DNA from: Bacteroidota bacterium
Lineage (GTDB): Bacteria > Bacteroidota > Bacteroidia > Flavobacteriales > Flavobacteriaceae
Assembly: GCA_023457535.1 (NCBI GenBank)
Contig: JAEWLN010000058.1
Coordinates: 1 to 41,256, forward strand
Reading direction: 5' to 3'
DNA: 41,256 nt
How positions within the stretch are numbered: the stretch's first letter is position 1; every line of letters begins with the position of its first letter. The notes below the pieces were generated by a model that saw nothing but the letters and a program-made list of their open reading frames with translations, was not told the origin of the DNA and ran no database searches. This document shows positions 1-7,155 of this stretch, one piece after another. Both the position numbers and the translations under genes were made by a program.

Positions 1-205
1 AAGTAAATAGGTTAGGGGTAAACCCTATGCCCCCTTCCCTATGGGTCCAACTTACGATTTTTTTCGACACAGGGGTTATAGAAAAACTGTATTTCTCACA
101 TTACAAGAATTCCGGGCAAGCATCGCAAGTGGAAAATCCCGCCGGTCCACGCTCACAAAATTCAAATCGGAGTGAAAAAAAGGAATTGTAAAGTTTAACA
201 AAAAG

Positions 206-320
206 TACAGATTTTCTATACTTCAATGTCATTGAATAGGTTAGGGGTAAACCCTATGCCCCCTTCCCTATGGGGCCAACTTACGATTTTTTTCGATACA
301 GGGATTATAGAAAAACTGTA
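206..320 (+). mobile_element. MITE-like 115-bp element, array copy 1
   Basis: Bounded by 15-base imperfect terminal inverted repeats at 206-220 and 306-320. The inside carries the block GCCCCCTTCCCTATGG and a short TAGGG/CCCTA hairpin. No coding capacity. The same layout and length recur at 436-551 and, inverted, at 13029-13144. Calling it mobile is an inference from dispersal and terminal inverted repeats; no transposase is present in the window. Confidence 0.55.
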
Positions 321-435
321 TTTCTCAATTACAAGAATTCCGGGCAAGCATCGCACGTGGAAAATCCCGCCAGTCCACGCTCATAAAATCAAATCGGGGT
401 GAAAAAAAAAGGGAATTGAAAAGTTTAACAAAAAG

Positions 436-551
436 TACAGATTTTCTATACTCTGATGTCAAGTAAATAGGTTAGGGGTAAACCCTATGCCCCCTTCCCT
501 ATGGGTCCAACTTACGATTTTTTTCGATACAGGAATTATAGAAAAACTGTA
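436..551 (+). mobile_element. MITE-like 116-bp element, array copy 2
   Basis: Second complete segment, with inverted repeats at 436-450 and 537-551. It differs from the 206-320 copy by only a few substitutions. Its right end lies just after the 3' end of the minus-strand lipoprotein gene. Confidence 0.55.
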
Positions 552-556
552 TTTAA

Positions 557-985
557 CTAATTATAAATTCTAATCACCGATCCTTGAATCTCATAACGGT
601 ACGGTCGCATCGTATAACCGCCGCCGCCCACGCCGGTCAGCAAACTGTATTCGAAATTTTCGCAACTGCACTTTGACGTTGTGTTGTTTTTGATCGTCAT
701 CTTGGAACACGTTGTCGGATATTGGTTTGGACATGCCGCTTCCCAAACGCGGTAATCGGTATCGGAGATTTTCATCACAATCAGTCCGCTCACGCCGGCG
801 CCCTCCACGTCAACAGGAACCGGGTTCAGCGGCGAGGCCAGTCCGCTGTATTGCGGCAAACTCGTATTGATCGAAACAGAGAATGAATATTCCGGTAAAT
901 ACGGGTTTACATTGCGCGTATTGGAATCTTTGTCACACGAGAAAAACAGCGGGATGAGCAACAGCAGCGAAAGTGCTTTTTTCAT
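557..985 (-). CDS. Rieske-like fold lipoprotein lacking the usual ligands
   Basis: 142-residue predicted lipoprotein. The N-terminus is a type II signal peptide: a Lys-Lys start, a leucine-rich core and a lipobox ending FFSC at Cys17, so the mature protein should be lipid-anchored. The C-terminal half resembles the small Rieske ferredoxin fold, with an ACPNQ turn, a CSC pair and a YSLLTG segment that line up with the two ligand loops of Rieske proteins. The His residues of the CxH motifs are absent, so it probably does not bind a standard 2Fe-2S cluster. It is transcribed divergently from greA. The Rieske assignment rests on pattern only; an unrelated small beta-sandwich lipoprotein is possible. 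Confidence 0.7.
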   Translation of the reverse strand: MKKALSLLLLIPLFFSCDKDSNTRNVNPYLPEYSFSVSINTSLPQYSGLASPLNPVPVDVEGAGVSGLIVMKISDTDYRVWEAACPNQYPTTCSKMTIKNNTTSKCSCENFEYSLLTGVGGGGYTMRPYRYEIQGSVIRIYN

Positions 986-1007
986 TTTAAAATTTGTTAA
1001 AACAGGG

Positions 1008-1037
1008 TTGGAAACAAAATTAAATTATTTACCTTTG
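1008..1037 (+). promoter_or_regulatory. Bacteroidota-type promoter of greA
   Basis: TTG at 1008-1010, 19 bases, then TACCTTTG at 1030-1037, an exact match to the Bacteroidota -7 consensus TAnnTTTG. Transcription should start near 1043, giving greA a leader of about 95 bases that contains the hairpin at 1096-1116. Confidence 0.7.
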
Positions 1038-1095
1038 GGTGCGTTAGGATTAACATTTAATTATACCGAACCAAATCCGATTATCTTTACAAGGG

Positions 1096-1116
1096 AATCC
1101 CGAAAAGGGATTTTTT
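1096..1116 (+). terminator. terminator-like hairpin in the greA leader
   Basis: AATCCC (1096-1101) pairs with GGGATT (1107-1112) around a GAAAA loop, and the right arm runs into six T residues (1111-1116). It lies between the greA promoter and its ATG, so it may act as an attenuator rather than as the end of a transcription unit. The stem is short (6 bp). Confidence 0.45.
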
Positions 1117-1139
1117 CTGTTTATAAATGACCAAGAATT

Positions 1140-1616
1140 ATGAGTGCAGTATCTTATTACACAGCAGAAGGATTGAGGAAGTTGAAAGACGAACTCGACT
1201 ATTTGAAGAATGTGGCGCGCCCAAAAGCGTCCCAGGATATCGCAGACGCGCGCGACAAAGGCGACTTGTCTGAAAATGCGGAATACGATGCGGCCAAAGA
1301 GGCTCAGGGCTTGCTCGAGATGAAAATCGGTAAACTCGAGGAAGTATATGCCAATGCCCGACTGATCGACGAATCCCAACTCGACGTGTCCAAAGTACTC
1401 GTGCTGTCCAATGTCCGGATCAAAAACCAGGCGAACGGGCAGGAAGTGAAGTATACGTTGGTGGCGGAAAGCGAAGCCGACCTCAAATCCGGGAAAATCT
1501 CCGTGACATCACCCATCGGGAAAGGCCTGCTGGGCAAAACCGCCGGCGAAGTAGCGGAAATTACCGTTCCGAACGGCGTGCTCAAATTTGAAATCCTCGA
1601 AGTTTCACGCGATTAA
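1140..1616 (+). CDS. greA: transcription elongation factor GreA
   Basis: 158 residues, the standard GreA length. GreA binds the RNA polymerase secondary channel and stimulates cleavage of the backtracked transcript, rescuing arrested complexes. The N-terminal coiled coil (about residues 5-75) has the usual pattern, including the acidic tip DKGDLSENAEYDAAKE; the C-terminal FKBP-like domain contains SPIGKGLLGKTAGE and ends in a LKFEILEV strand. The start is the ATG at 1140. The HIT gene follows after 12 bases, so the two are probably co-transcribed, ending at the hairpin at 2052-2088. Confidence 0.97.
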   Translation: MSAVSYYTAEGLRKLKDELDYLKNVARPKASQDIADARDKGDLSENAEYDAAKEAQGLLEMKIGKLEEVYANARLIDESQLDVSKVLVLSNVRIKNQANGQEVKYTLVAESEADLKSGKISVTSPIGKGLLGKTAGEVAEITVPNGVLKFEILEVSRD

Positions 1617-1628
1617 TCGCTGTATCCA

Positions 1629-2030
1629 ATGGCAAGCATTTTCACTAAAATCATCGATGGCGAGATCCCCGCTTATAAAATAGCCGAGGATGACGACTTC
1701 ATTGCGTTTCTCGATGTGAATCCAAACGCCAAAGGGCATACGTTGTGCGTTCCCAAACAGGAAATCAACAAGATTTTCGACATGGAGCAGTCGCATTACC
1801 TCGCCTTGATGGCCTTTTCCCGACGCGTAGCCAAAGCGCTCGAGCAAACCGTACCGTGCAAACGCATCGGTATGGCCGTTGTGGGGCTGGAAGTGCCGCA
1901 TGTGCACGTACACCTGATCCCGTTGCAGGATATGGACGATATGCGCTTTGAACGAAAAGTCAAATTGGAAAAGGAAGAATTTGAGGAACTGGCCCGCGCC
2001 ATTGCTGCTCATTTAAGCCCGAATCACTAA
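1629..2030 (+). CDS. HIT family nucleotide hydrolase
   Basis: 133-residue histidine-triad protein of the Hint branch, the usual length for this family. These enzymes hydrolyse nucleoside 5'-phosphoramidates or related AMP conjugates. The triad is seen at residues 91-98 (HVHVHLIP), with His91, His93 and His95; the N-terminal FTKIIDGEIPAYKI segment is the typical Hint entry strand. It lies 12 bases after greA. The physiological substrate cannot be told from sequence. Confidence 0.95.
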   Translation: MASIFTKIIDGEIPAYKIAEDDDFIAFLDVNPNAKGHTLCVPKQEINKIFDMEQSHYLALMAFSRRVAKALEQTVPCKRIGMAVVGLEVPHVHVHLIPLQDMDDMRFERKVKLEKEEFEELARAIAAHLSPNH

Positions 2031-2051
2031 GTAATAATGACAAAAAATAAG

Positions 2052-2088
2052 AAATAAGCTGTGCGATCCGTTACAGCTTATTTTTTTT
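2052..2088. terminator. bidirectional terminator of greA-HIT and the sensor kinase
   Basis: An 11-bp perfect stem: AAATAAGCTGT at 2052-2062 and ACAGCTTATTT at 2073-2083, with a 10-base loop. A T run follows on the plus strand and another T-rich stretch on the minus strand. The right arm overlaps the final codons and stop of the minus-strand kinase gene, so the kinase 3' coding end is itself part of the terminator. Confidence 0.85.
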
Positions 2089-3225
2089 AAACGAAACCTG
2101 CATCGTCGTGCCTTTATTGACCTCGGAGGACAAAACCCTGATTTTCCCCTTGTGGTATTCCTCAACAATGCGTCGGGTGAGCGACAGGCCCAAACCCCAA
2201 CCGCGTTTTTTGGTCGTAAAACCGGGTTCGAAAATACTTTTGAATTGGGCTTTCGGGATGCCTTTGCCGGTGTCAGTTACCTGAATCTTCACCAATGGGC
2301 CGTCGGCAATGATCTGTACCGACAATTTGCCTTTTCCCTTCATCGCATCGATCGCGTTCTTGACCAGGTTTTCGATCGTCCAACTGTGCAGCGCGGCGTT
2401 GAACATTACCATCTGTTTTTTCTCAGGAGCCTTGAACGAGAATTTGATCTGGTTCGAGGCGCGCGATTGCAGATAGTCATACGATTCGCGCGTGGCCGCC
2501 ACTATATCCTGGCGCTCGAGCACCGGTTCTGACCCGATTTTAGAGAAACGGTCGGCAATGGTCTGCAACCGGACCACGTCCTTTTCGATTTCGGTAACCG
2601 TCGTTTCATCGACCCCATCGGCGCGCATGATCTCGATCCAGCCCAGCAAACTTGACAGCGGCGTGCCTATCTGGTGCGCCGTTTCCTTGGCCATCCCTGC
2701 CCAAAGCTTGTTTTGCGTGGCCATTTTCGTGCTTTTGTAAAAATGGTACACCAGCGCGCCAAACAGCACAATGATCAGCACCAGCGCAACCGGATAATAC
2801 TTGAGTTTGTTCAGCAGCGATGAATTTCCATAGTACAGGTATTGGAATTTTCCGGGCACATATTCTACCGCAATGCGCTCGTTTTCCTTTTTGATCTTGC
2901 GCAACAATGACTGAGCGGACGCGGTATCCTTCGCGACGCGGTCATCAATGTTGGCCATGTTGATGATGCTGTCCTTTTCATCGGTCTGGATGATCGGGAT
3001 GGTCGTGTTGTGCCGGATCACATTGAGCGGCAACTCAAGATCCGTGTATTCATTGGCGTTGAGCAATGTTTTTTGCGCCTCTGCCCAATGCTGCATCTTG
3101 ACGCGTTCCTCGTTTTTGAAAATCTGGAAAAACATGTACGTGTTCCACAAAATCAGGATCACGATGATAAACGACGCGGCAATCAGGATCCAGCGGGTAA
3201 AGTTTTTGCGTTCGGAGAATTGCAT
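2071..3225 (-). CDS. orphan membrane sensor histidine kinase
   Basis: 384 residues from the ATG at 3225. An upstream in-frame start at 3276 is possible but would precede the likely -7 box TATCTTTA at 3243-3250. Two membrane segments (about residues 11-33 and 143-162) flank a ~110-residue extracytoplasmic region without a recognisable sensor fold. The cytoplasmic part has an H box ETAHQIGTPLSSL with His184, an N box NLVKNAIDAM (Asn290), a G1 box DTGKGIP, an F box FEPGFTTKKRG and a G2 box GWGLGLSL. All catalytic elements are present, so it should autophosphorylate. No response regulator gene is near. It converges on greA-HIT. Confidence 0.93.
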   Translation of the reverse strand: MQFSERKNFTRWILIAASFIIVILILWNTYMFFQIFKNEERVKMQHWAEAQKTLLNANEYTDLELPLNVIRHNTTIPIIQTDEKDSIINMANIDDRVAKDTASAQSLLRKIKKENERIAVEYVPGKFQYLYYGNSSLLNKLKYYPVALVLIIVLFGALVYHFYKSTKMATQNKLWAGMAKETAHQIGTPLSSLLGWIEIMRADGVDETTVTEIEKDVVRLQTIADRFSKIGSEPVLERQDIVAATRESYDYLQSRASNQIKFSFKAPEKKQMVMFNAALHSWTIENLVKNAIDAMKGKGKLSVQIIADGPLVKIQVTDTGKGIPKAQFKSIFEPGFTTKKRGWGLGLSLTRRIVEEYHKGKIRVLSSEVNKGTTMQVSFKKNKL

Positions 3226-3327
3226 ATCAAAATTTTGTGCGCTAAAGATAACGATTATTGGGCTGGTTTCGTACACAGGCGCGGCGCGCGCACTTTAGCC
3301 AAAAAGTTTTTCCAGGATTTTTTTCCG

Positions 3328-3426
3328 GAGCTCGATCCGGCTGTACGCTGTATCTTTTGGGGCGGCGTGCCCCGAACACCGGGGCCGCCGCCCCAAAAGG
3401 ATGCCGCTGCCATCCGGGCTAGGGCC
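3328..3426 (+). repeat. dispersed hairpin element, copy A
   Basis: Shares GGCTGTACGCTGTATCTTTT and AAAAGGATGCCGCTGCCATC blocks with copies at 8437-8625 (inverted) and 38441-38570. Between them is a strong hairpin: a 13-bp stem (3355-3367 with 3386-3398), then a 6-bp inner stem (3369-3374 with 3380-3385) and a 5-base loop. GGATG and CATCC in the right flank can form a second small hairpin. It lies between the divergent kinase and flavin reductase genes. No open frame in it resembles a real gene. Confidence 0.8.
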
Positions 3427-3486
3427 ATCGGTAAAAAAGTTAATAATTTCATCGCCGGAAAAATCACCATTCTGACCGCGTTTCGC

Positions 3487-3494
3487 TATTTTTG
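3487..3494 (+). promoter_or_regulatory. -7 box of the flavin reductase gene
   Basis: TATTTTTG matches TAnnTTTG and ends 14 bases before the ATG at 3509, predicting a very short leader. No clear -33 TTTG was found at the usual distance, so this is a partial match. Confidence 0.5.
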
Positions 3495-3508
3495 TCCAAA
3501 CCGGTTTT

Positions 3509-4387
3509 ATGATCACCATCGACCCCAAAGAAGTTTCAACGGTCCAGTTACAGGCGTATCTTCAGAGTGCTGTGGCGCCGCGTCCCATCGCATTTGCGAG
3601 TACGATGAGCGCTTCGGGCAAGCCCAATTTGTCGCCATTCAGTTTTTTCAACCTGTTCAGCGCCAACCCGCCCATTCTGGTGTTTTCGCCATCGCGCCGC
3701 GTGCGCGACAATACGACCAAGCACACGCTCGAAAATGTGCTCGAAACCCGCGAAGTGGTCATCAATGTGGTCAATTATGACATCGTGCAGCAAGCTTCGC
3801 TTTCGAGTACGGAATACGCTGAAGGTGTCGATGAATTTCTCAAATCGGGGCTTACCAAATTGCCGTCGGAACAAGTAAAACCGTACCGCGTCGCAGAATC
3901 GCCCGTGCAATTTGAGTGCAAGGTCAACGATGTGGTTTCGCTCGGTGAAAATGGCGGCGCGGGCAATCTCGTGATTTGCGAAATCGTCCGCATGCATATC
4001 TCAGAGGCCGTACTCGATGAATCAGGCCACATCGACCAGCGCAAGATCGATCTGGTATCGCGGCTCGGCGGAAACTGGTATTCGCGCGCCAGCGCCGGTT
4101 TGTTTGAAGTGCCCAAACCGCTTACCACGCTTGGGATCGGTGTGGACAACATCCCGGATTTTGTCCGGCGAAGCCCGGTGTTCAGCGGCAATGACCTGGG
4201 TATGCTCGGCAATGTCGAATCCTTGCCCACCCGCGAAGAAGTCGCTACCTTTGTGGCCGGCGATTTTGCGGTCAAAGGCGTGCTCAGCGCTGACGATGAG
4301 CTCAAACAACACCAAATGGCCAAGCAATACATCGACCGCAATGATGTGCAATCGGCGTGGAAAGTGCTGTTGGCCAAACAGAATTAA
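3509..4387 (+). CDS. flavin reductase-like FMN-binding split-barrel protein
   Basis: 292 residues of the DIM6/NTAB flavin reductase family. These bind FMN in a split beta-barrel and either reduce flavin with NAD(P)H or transfer electrons, as in flavoredoxin. Support comes from the N-terminal APRPIAFASTMSASGKPNLS and SFFNLFSANPPILVFSPS segments, which form the FMN-binding part, followed by VVINVVN. The C-terminal ~90 residues are an extension typical of the Bacteroidota version. The DUF3127 gene follows after 20 bases and is probably in the same transcript. The substrate or partner is not evident. Confidence 0.9.
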   Translation: MITIDPKEVSTVQLQAYLQSAVAPRPIAFASTMSASGKPNLSPFSFFNLFSANPPILVFSPSRRVRDNTTKHTLENVLETREVVINVVNYDIVQQASLSSTEYAEGVDEFLKSGLTKLPSEQVKPYRVAESPVQFECKVNDVVSLGENGGAGNLVICEIVRMHISEAVLDESGHIDQRKIDLVSRLGGNWYSRASAGLFEVPKPLTTLGIGVDNIPDFVRRSPVFSGNDLGMLGNVESLPTREEVATFVAGDFAVKGVLSADDELKQHQMAKQYIDRNDVQSAWKVLLAKQN

Positions 4388-4407
4388 CAATATAAAACAA
4401 CGAAAAG

Positions 4408-4797
4408 ATGGAAGTAACAGGAAGAATCAAAGTCATCAACGCGGAGCAGCAGGTCAGCGCGAGTTTCAAAAAACGCGAACTCGTCGTTACGACAGACGAG
4501 CAATATCCGCAACACATTATGATCGAATTTACGCAGGACAAAACAGACCTGCTGAGCAATTACAAGCCCGGCGAACAGGTAAAAGTGTCCATCAACCTGC
4601 GCGGCCGCGAGTGGATCAATCCGCAGGGCGAGGCCAAATATTTCAACAGTATCCAGGGATGGCGCATTGAAAGACTGCAGGCCGATGCCCCGATGCCTTC
4701 ACAGCACATGCAGCAGGCACCGCCGCCGCCGACCTCGCAAACGTTCGCCCCGGCCCAGAACTACAATGAGGAGGAACACGACGATTTACCGTTTTAA
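4408..4797 (+). CDS. DUF3127 OB-fold-like protein with an SSB-like tail
   Basis: 129 residues. The first ~90 form a DUF3127 domain, a Bacteroidota family with single-stranded-DNA-binding-like strands (EVTGRIKVINAEQQVSASF, FTQDKTDLLSNYKPGEQVKV, YFNSIQGWRIERL). It continues into a Pro/Gln-rich linker and ends in EEEHDDLPF. That acidic end with a terminal Pro-Phe closely resembles the C-terminal tip of bacterial SSB, which recruits DNA-repair and replication proteins. Binding to DNA or to SSB partners is inferred and not demonstrated for the family as far as I know. A terminator hairpin follows 11 bases after the stop. Confidence 0.85.
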   Translation: MEVTGRIKVINAEQQVSASFKKRELVVTTDEQYPQHIMIEFTQDKTDLLSNYKPGEQVKVSINLRGREWINPQGEAKYFNSIQGWRIERLQADAPMPSQHMQQAPPPPTSQTFAPAQNYNEEEHDDLPF

Positions 4798-4808
4798 TTG
4801 ATAACTTC

Positions 4809-4836
4809 AAGCCTCGACGATTCGGGGCTTTGTTTT
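4809..4836 (+). terminator. terminator after the DUF3127 gene, directly before aat
   Basis: AAGCCTCG (4809-4816) pairs with CGGGGCTT (4823-4830), one G-T pair, six-base loop, followed by TGTTTT. It ends three bases before the aat ATG at 4840, so aat translation depends on read-through or on a promoter overlapping the hairpin. Confidence 0.7.
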
Positions 4837-4839
4837 GCG

Positions 4840-5493
4840 ATGTACTTTTTATCGAAAGATTTATTTTTTCCTTCCGCTGACCAGGCCGATGACAACGGCT
4901 TGCTTGCGGTAGGCGGCGATTTGTCGCCGGAGCGCTTGATGCTTGCCTATCGCAACGGCATTTTCCCGTGGTTTGACGATGACGATCCTATTTTGTGGTG
5001 GTCGCCGGATCCGCGTATGGTATTGTTTCCGGCGTCATTTGCCGTTTCCAAAAGCATGCGCAACGTTTTAAACCGCGGTTTGTTTGAGGTCACATTCAAC
5101 GAGGATTTTCGCAACGTGATCACGCACTGTCGCAAAGCGCCCCGAAAAGGACAGACCGGCACATGGATCACGCGTGAAATCGTGGAAGCGTATTGCGCGC
5201 TGCACGAAAAAGGCTACGCCAAATCAGGGGAAGTTTGGCAAAACGGGCAGCTCGTGGGTGGTTTATACGGCATTGATCTGGGCCATGTGTTTTGCGGCGA
5301 GAGTATGTTTTCGGCTGTGTCCAATGCGTCTAAAGTGGCGTTTGTGGCGTTGGTGGATTATTTGAAAACCAATCACTACAAGCTATTGGATTGCCAGTTG
5401 CACAATGATCATTTGGCCAGTTTGGGTTGCCGCGAGATTCCAAGGAGTGATTTTTTACAGATACTTAAATCTGCAGGCCGAAACGTGGGTTAA
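4840..5493 (+). CDS. aat: leucyl/phenylalanyl-tRNA--protein transferase
   Basis: 217 residues from the ATG at 4840; a longer in-frame reading back to 4798 would run through the terminator hairpin and lacks family similarity. The enzyme transfers Leu or Phe from aminoacyl-tRNA to N-terminal Arg or Lys of proteins, making them N-end-rule substrates for ClpAP/ClpS. Family hallmarks are FPSADQADDNGLLAVGGDLS, YRNGIFPWF, WWSPDPRMVL, GYAKSGEVW, LVGGLYGIDLGHVFCGESMF and the late LLDCQLHNDHLASLGCREI. It converges on the S41 peptidase gene with a 12-base gap. Confidence 0.97.
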   Translation: MYFLSKDLFFPSADQADDNGLLAVGGDLSPERLMLAYRNGIFPWFDDDDPILWWSPDPRMVLFPASFAVSKSMRNVLNRGLFEVTFNEDFRNVITHCRKAPRKGQTGTWITREIVEAYCALHEKGYAKSGEVWQNGQLVGGLYGIDLGHVFCGESMFSAVSNASKVAFVALVDYLKTNHYKLLDCQLHNDHLASLGCREIPRSDFLQILKSAGRNVG

Positions 5494-5505
5494 GTCGGTG
5501 GTGTT

Positions 5506-7122
5506 TCAGTCGATGTTCAGGATTTTGCGGTACATTGCGGCGTCGGTTAAAACTTCGATCGCCTTGTTCACATCTCCGTCGTGCAAAAGCGCGTGTTGCA
5601 ACCTGCCACTTTTATAGTATCGCGACACAATTTCCTGCCCGAGTGCGCGGCAAATTTCTGTTTTGTAAACCAGGAATTGCTGTTGCTTTTGTGCAAGGAG
5701 ATCGCTTTTGGCCCGTGCATAAAACGCCTCTAAAAATTTCCAGCTTCCGTCGTTGATGGCCGATTCCCTGAGCGCTTCCAAATGGTTTTCCGTCTCGGTT
5801 TGATACAGCGGGAGCCTTTCTTTTGCAAACGCTGTAAACGCTTCATAGGTCGTATCGTCGATCCCGAAAGCAACCAGGGGTGGAATTTTTGAATGGCGCA
5901 ACTTGTATTGTGTTGCAAAGTCAAAAATGATGTCGGTGTCGAGCAAAGCCTTGCACAGATTGCTTTGTTGGGTCTTAACGGTGGCAATATCGGGCGCAAT
6001 ACCTCCGCTGGCGTACACTGTTCGGCCGTTTTTTGTTTTGAAAACTTTTTGCTGTCCATCTTCAATTTTGGCGCCCTGGTGATCAAAAGCCTGGATGCAG
6101 CGTCCGCACGGCGTGTAATAACACCCGGTGGTTAGCATGAGCTGTGTATTGCCGGGCATGTCAAAAATCTCCTGGACAAGTCCTTTGCCAAAAGTTTTTT
6201 GTCCGATGAATACAGCGCGGTCGTTGTCCTGAAGTGCACCGGCAAGGATTTCGCCCGATGAAACCGTGAAATCGTCGACCAGTACGGCCATGGGAATCGA
6301 CGGATACAACGGCTCTGCCGCTGCAAAATAGGACGAATCCCGGTCTTTTTTCGCAACTTTTACGAGCAACGCATTTTTGGCTGCAAAAAGGTTCGCGATT
6401 TTCACCGCTTCGTCTAAATAGCCTCCTTCATTGCCGCGCAAATCGAGAACTAGCTTTTTGAACTGTTTGCTTTTGTACAGGTTGGCGAGCGCATCTGCTA
6501 CTTGTTTGGCGCTGTTGCGGCTTTCAGAGGCCAATTTAAGGTAGGCAATCTCATTGTTGAGCATAGCGGTGTGACGGACGGGGCTGAAATGGATAATGGC
6601 GCGATTAAAAGTATACGACTGTGCTTTATCGTAAGGCGGCTTCCGGACGGTCACCGTAATCTGGCTTTGCGGCTCGCCTTTGAGCAGATCGAACACCTCG
6701 TCAAAGGGAATTCCTTTCATTGATTTGCCGTCAATAGCAGTTATTTCGTCTGCCGCTTCAATGCCCGCCTTTTCTGCAGGAGCGCCCGGCACGGTTTCAA
6801 ACACGATGACCCCGCGCAGTGTTTCGTGCGCCACAACGCCAATGCCGCCATAATTCCGGGTCAGCCGTTGCGTCATTTCCGACGCCTCGCTTTGGGTGTA
6901 AAAACGGGAAAACTGATCTAGTGTTTCAAGCATCGGGGCGATGGCGGAAACTATAGTTTTTTCGGGATCGACGGGTTCTGGATAGACGTCGGTAACCTTG
7001 CGGAAAACGGCCGAGAAGACATCGATTTTTTGCCTAACCAGCGAGTCGTTTCGCAATTGCGCAAAGCTTTGTGTCGCTAACGCGGCAAATAAAATCACGT
7101 TAAAGAGGAATATCTGTCTCAT
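5506..7122 (-). CDS. secreted S41 family (C-terminal processing) peptidase
   Basis: 538 residues with a Sec signal peptide (about 1-21, ending QSFAQ). Residues ~85-160 form a PDZ domain (NYGGIGVVAHETLRGVIVFE, GIEAADEITAIDGK). The S41 catalytic domain follows: LVLDLRGNEGG, then TVSSGEILAGAL with predicted nucleophile Ser288, and TFGKGLVQ with Lys313 and Gln317, matching the Ser-Lys-Gln arrangement of CtpA/CtpB. The C-terminal ~190 residues are helical and unassigned. It should cleave envelope proteins in the periplasm. It is the last gene of the probable transporter-tag-peptidase operon. Unusual feature: TPCGRCIQ where TPSGR is usual. Confidence 0.95.
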   Translation of the reverse strand: MRQIFLFNVILFAALATQSFAQLRNDSLVRQKIDVFSAVFRKVTDVYPEPVDPEKTIVSAIAPMLETLDQFSRFYTQSEASEMTQRLTRNYGGIGVVAHETLRGVIVFETVPGAPAEKAGIEAADEITAIDGKSMKGIPFDEVFDLLKGEPQSQITVTVRKPPYDKAQSYTFNRAIIHFSPVRHTAMLNNEIAYLKLASESRNSAKQVADALANLYKSKQFKKLVLDLRGNEGGYLDEAVKIANLFAAKNALLVKVAKKDRDSSYFAAAEPLYPSIPMAVLVDDFTVSSGEILAGALQDNDRAVFIGQKTFGKGLVQEIFDMPGNTQLMLTTGCYYTPCGRCIQAFDHQGAKIEDGQQKVFKTKNGRTVYASGGIAPDIATVKTQQSNLCKALLDTDIIFDFATQYKLRHSKIPPLVAFGIDDTTYEAFTAFAKERLPLYQTETENHLEALRESAINDGSWKFLEAFYARAKSDLLAQKQQQFLVYKTEICRALGQEIVSRYYKSGRLQHALLHDGDVNKAIEVLTDAAMYRKILNID

Positions 7123-7155
7123 GGATGGTGATTCTAGTTGCTCAAAGTTACCGTT

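Larger units (their letters stand above)
1..551. repeat. tandem array of ~230-bp repeat units carrying a 115-116-bp inverted-repeat element
   Basis: The sequence from 1 is repeated from about 231 and again from about 461, with periods of 229 and 231 bases; the third copy stops near 554. Each unit holds a segment bounded by TACAGATTTTCTATA and TATAGAAAAACTGTA, which are inverted repeats of each other with one mismatch. Complete segments lie at 206-320 and 436-551; the window starts inside another, whose right end is 77-91. The ~115-base spacers (92-205 and 321-435) are also nearly identical, so the whole unit was duplicated rather than inserted repeatedly. No convincing gene lies in it. The array ends six bases from the stop codon of the lipoprotein gene at 557. 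Confidence 0.9.

Noticed and set aside
11..40. Telomere-like TTAGGGG motif
   Set aside because: It occurs once per repeat unit and is not iterated; it is part of the inverted-repeat element.
1..551. CRISPR array
   Set aside because: The repeat unit is ~230 bases and the spacers are the same in each copy, whereas CRISPR needs short repeats with unique spacers. No cas genes are nearby.
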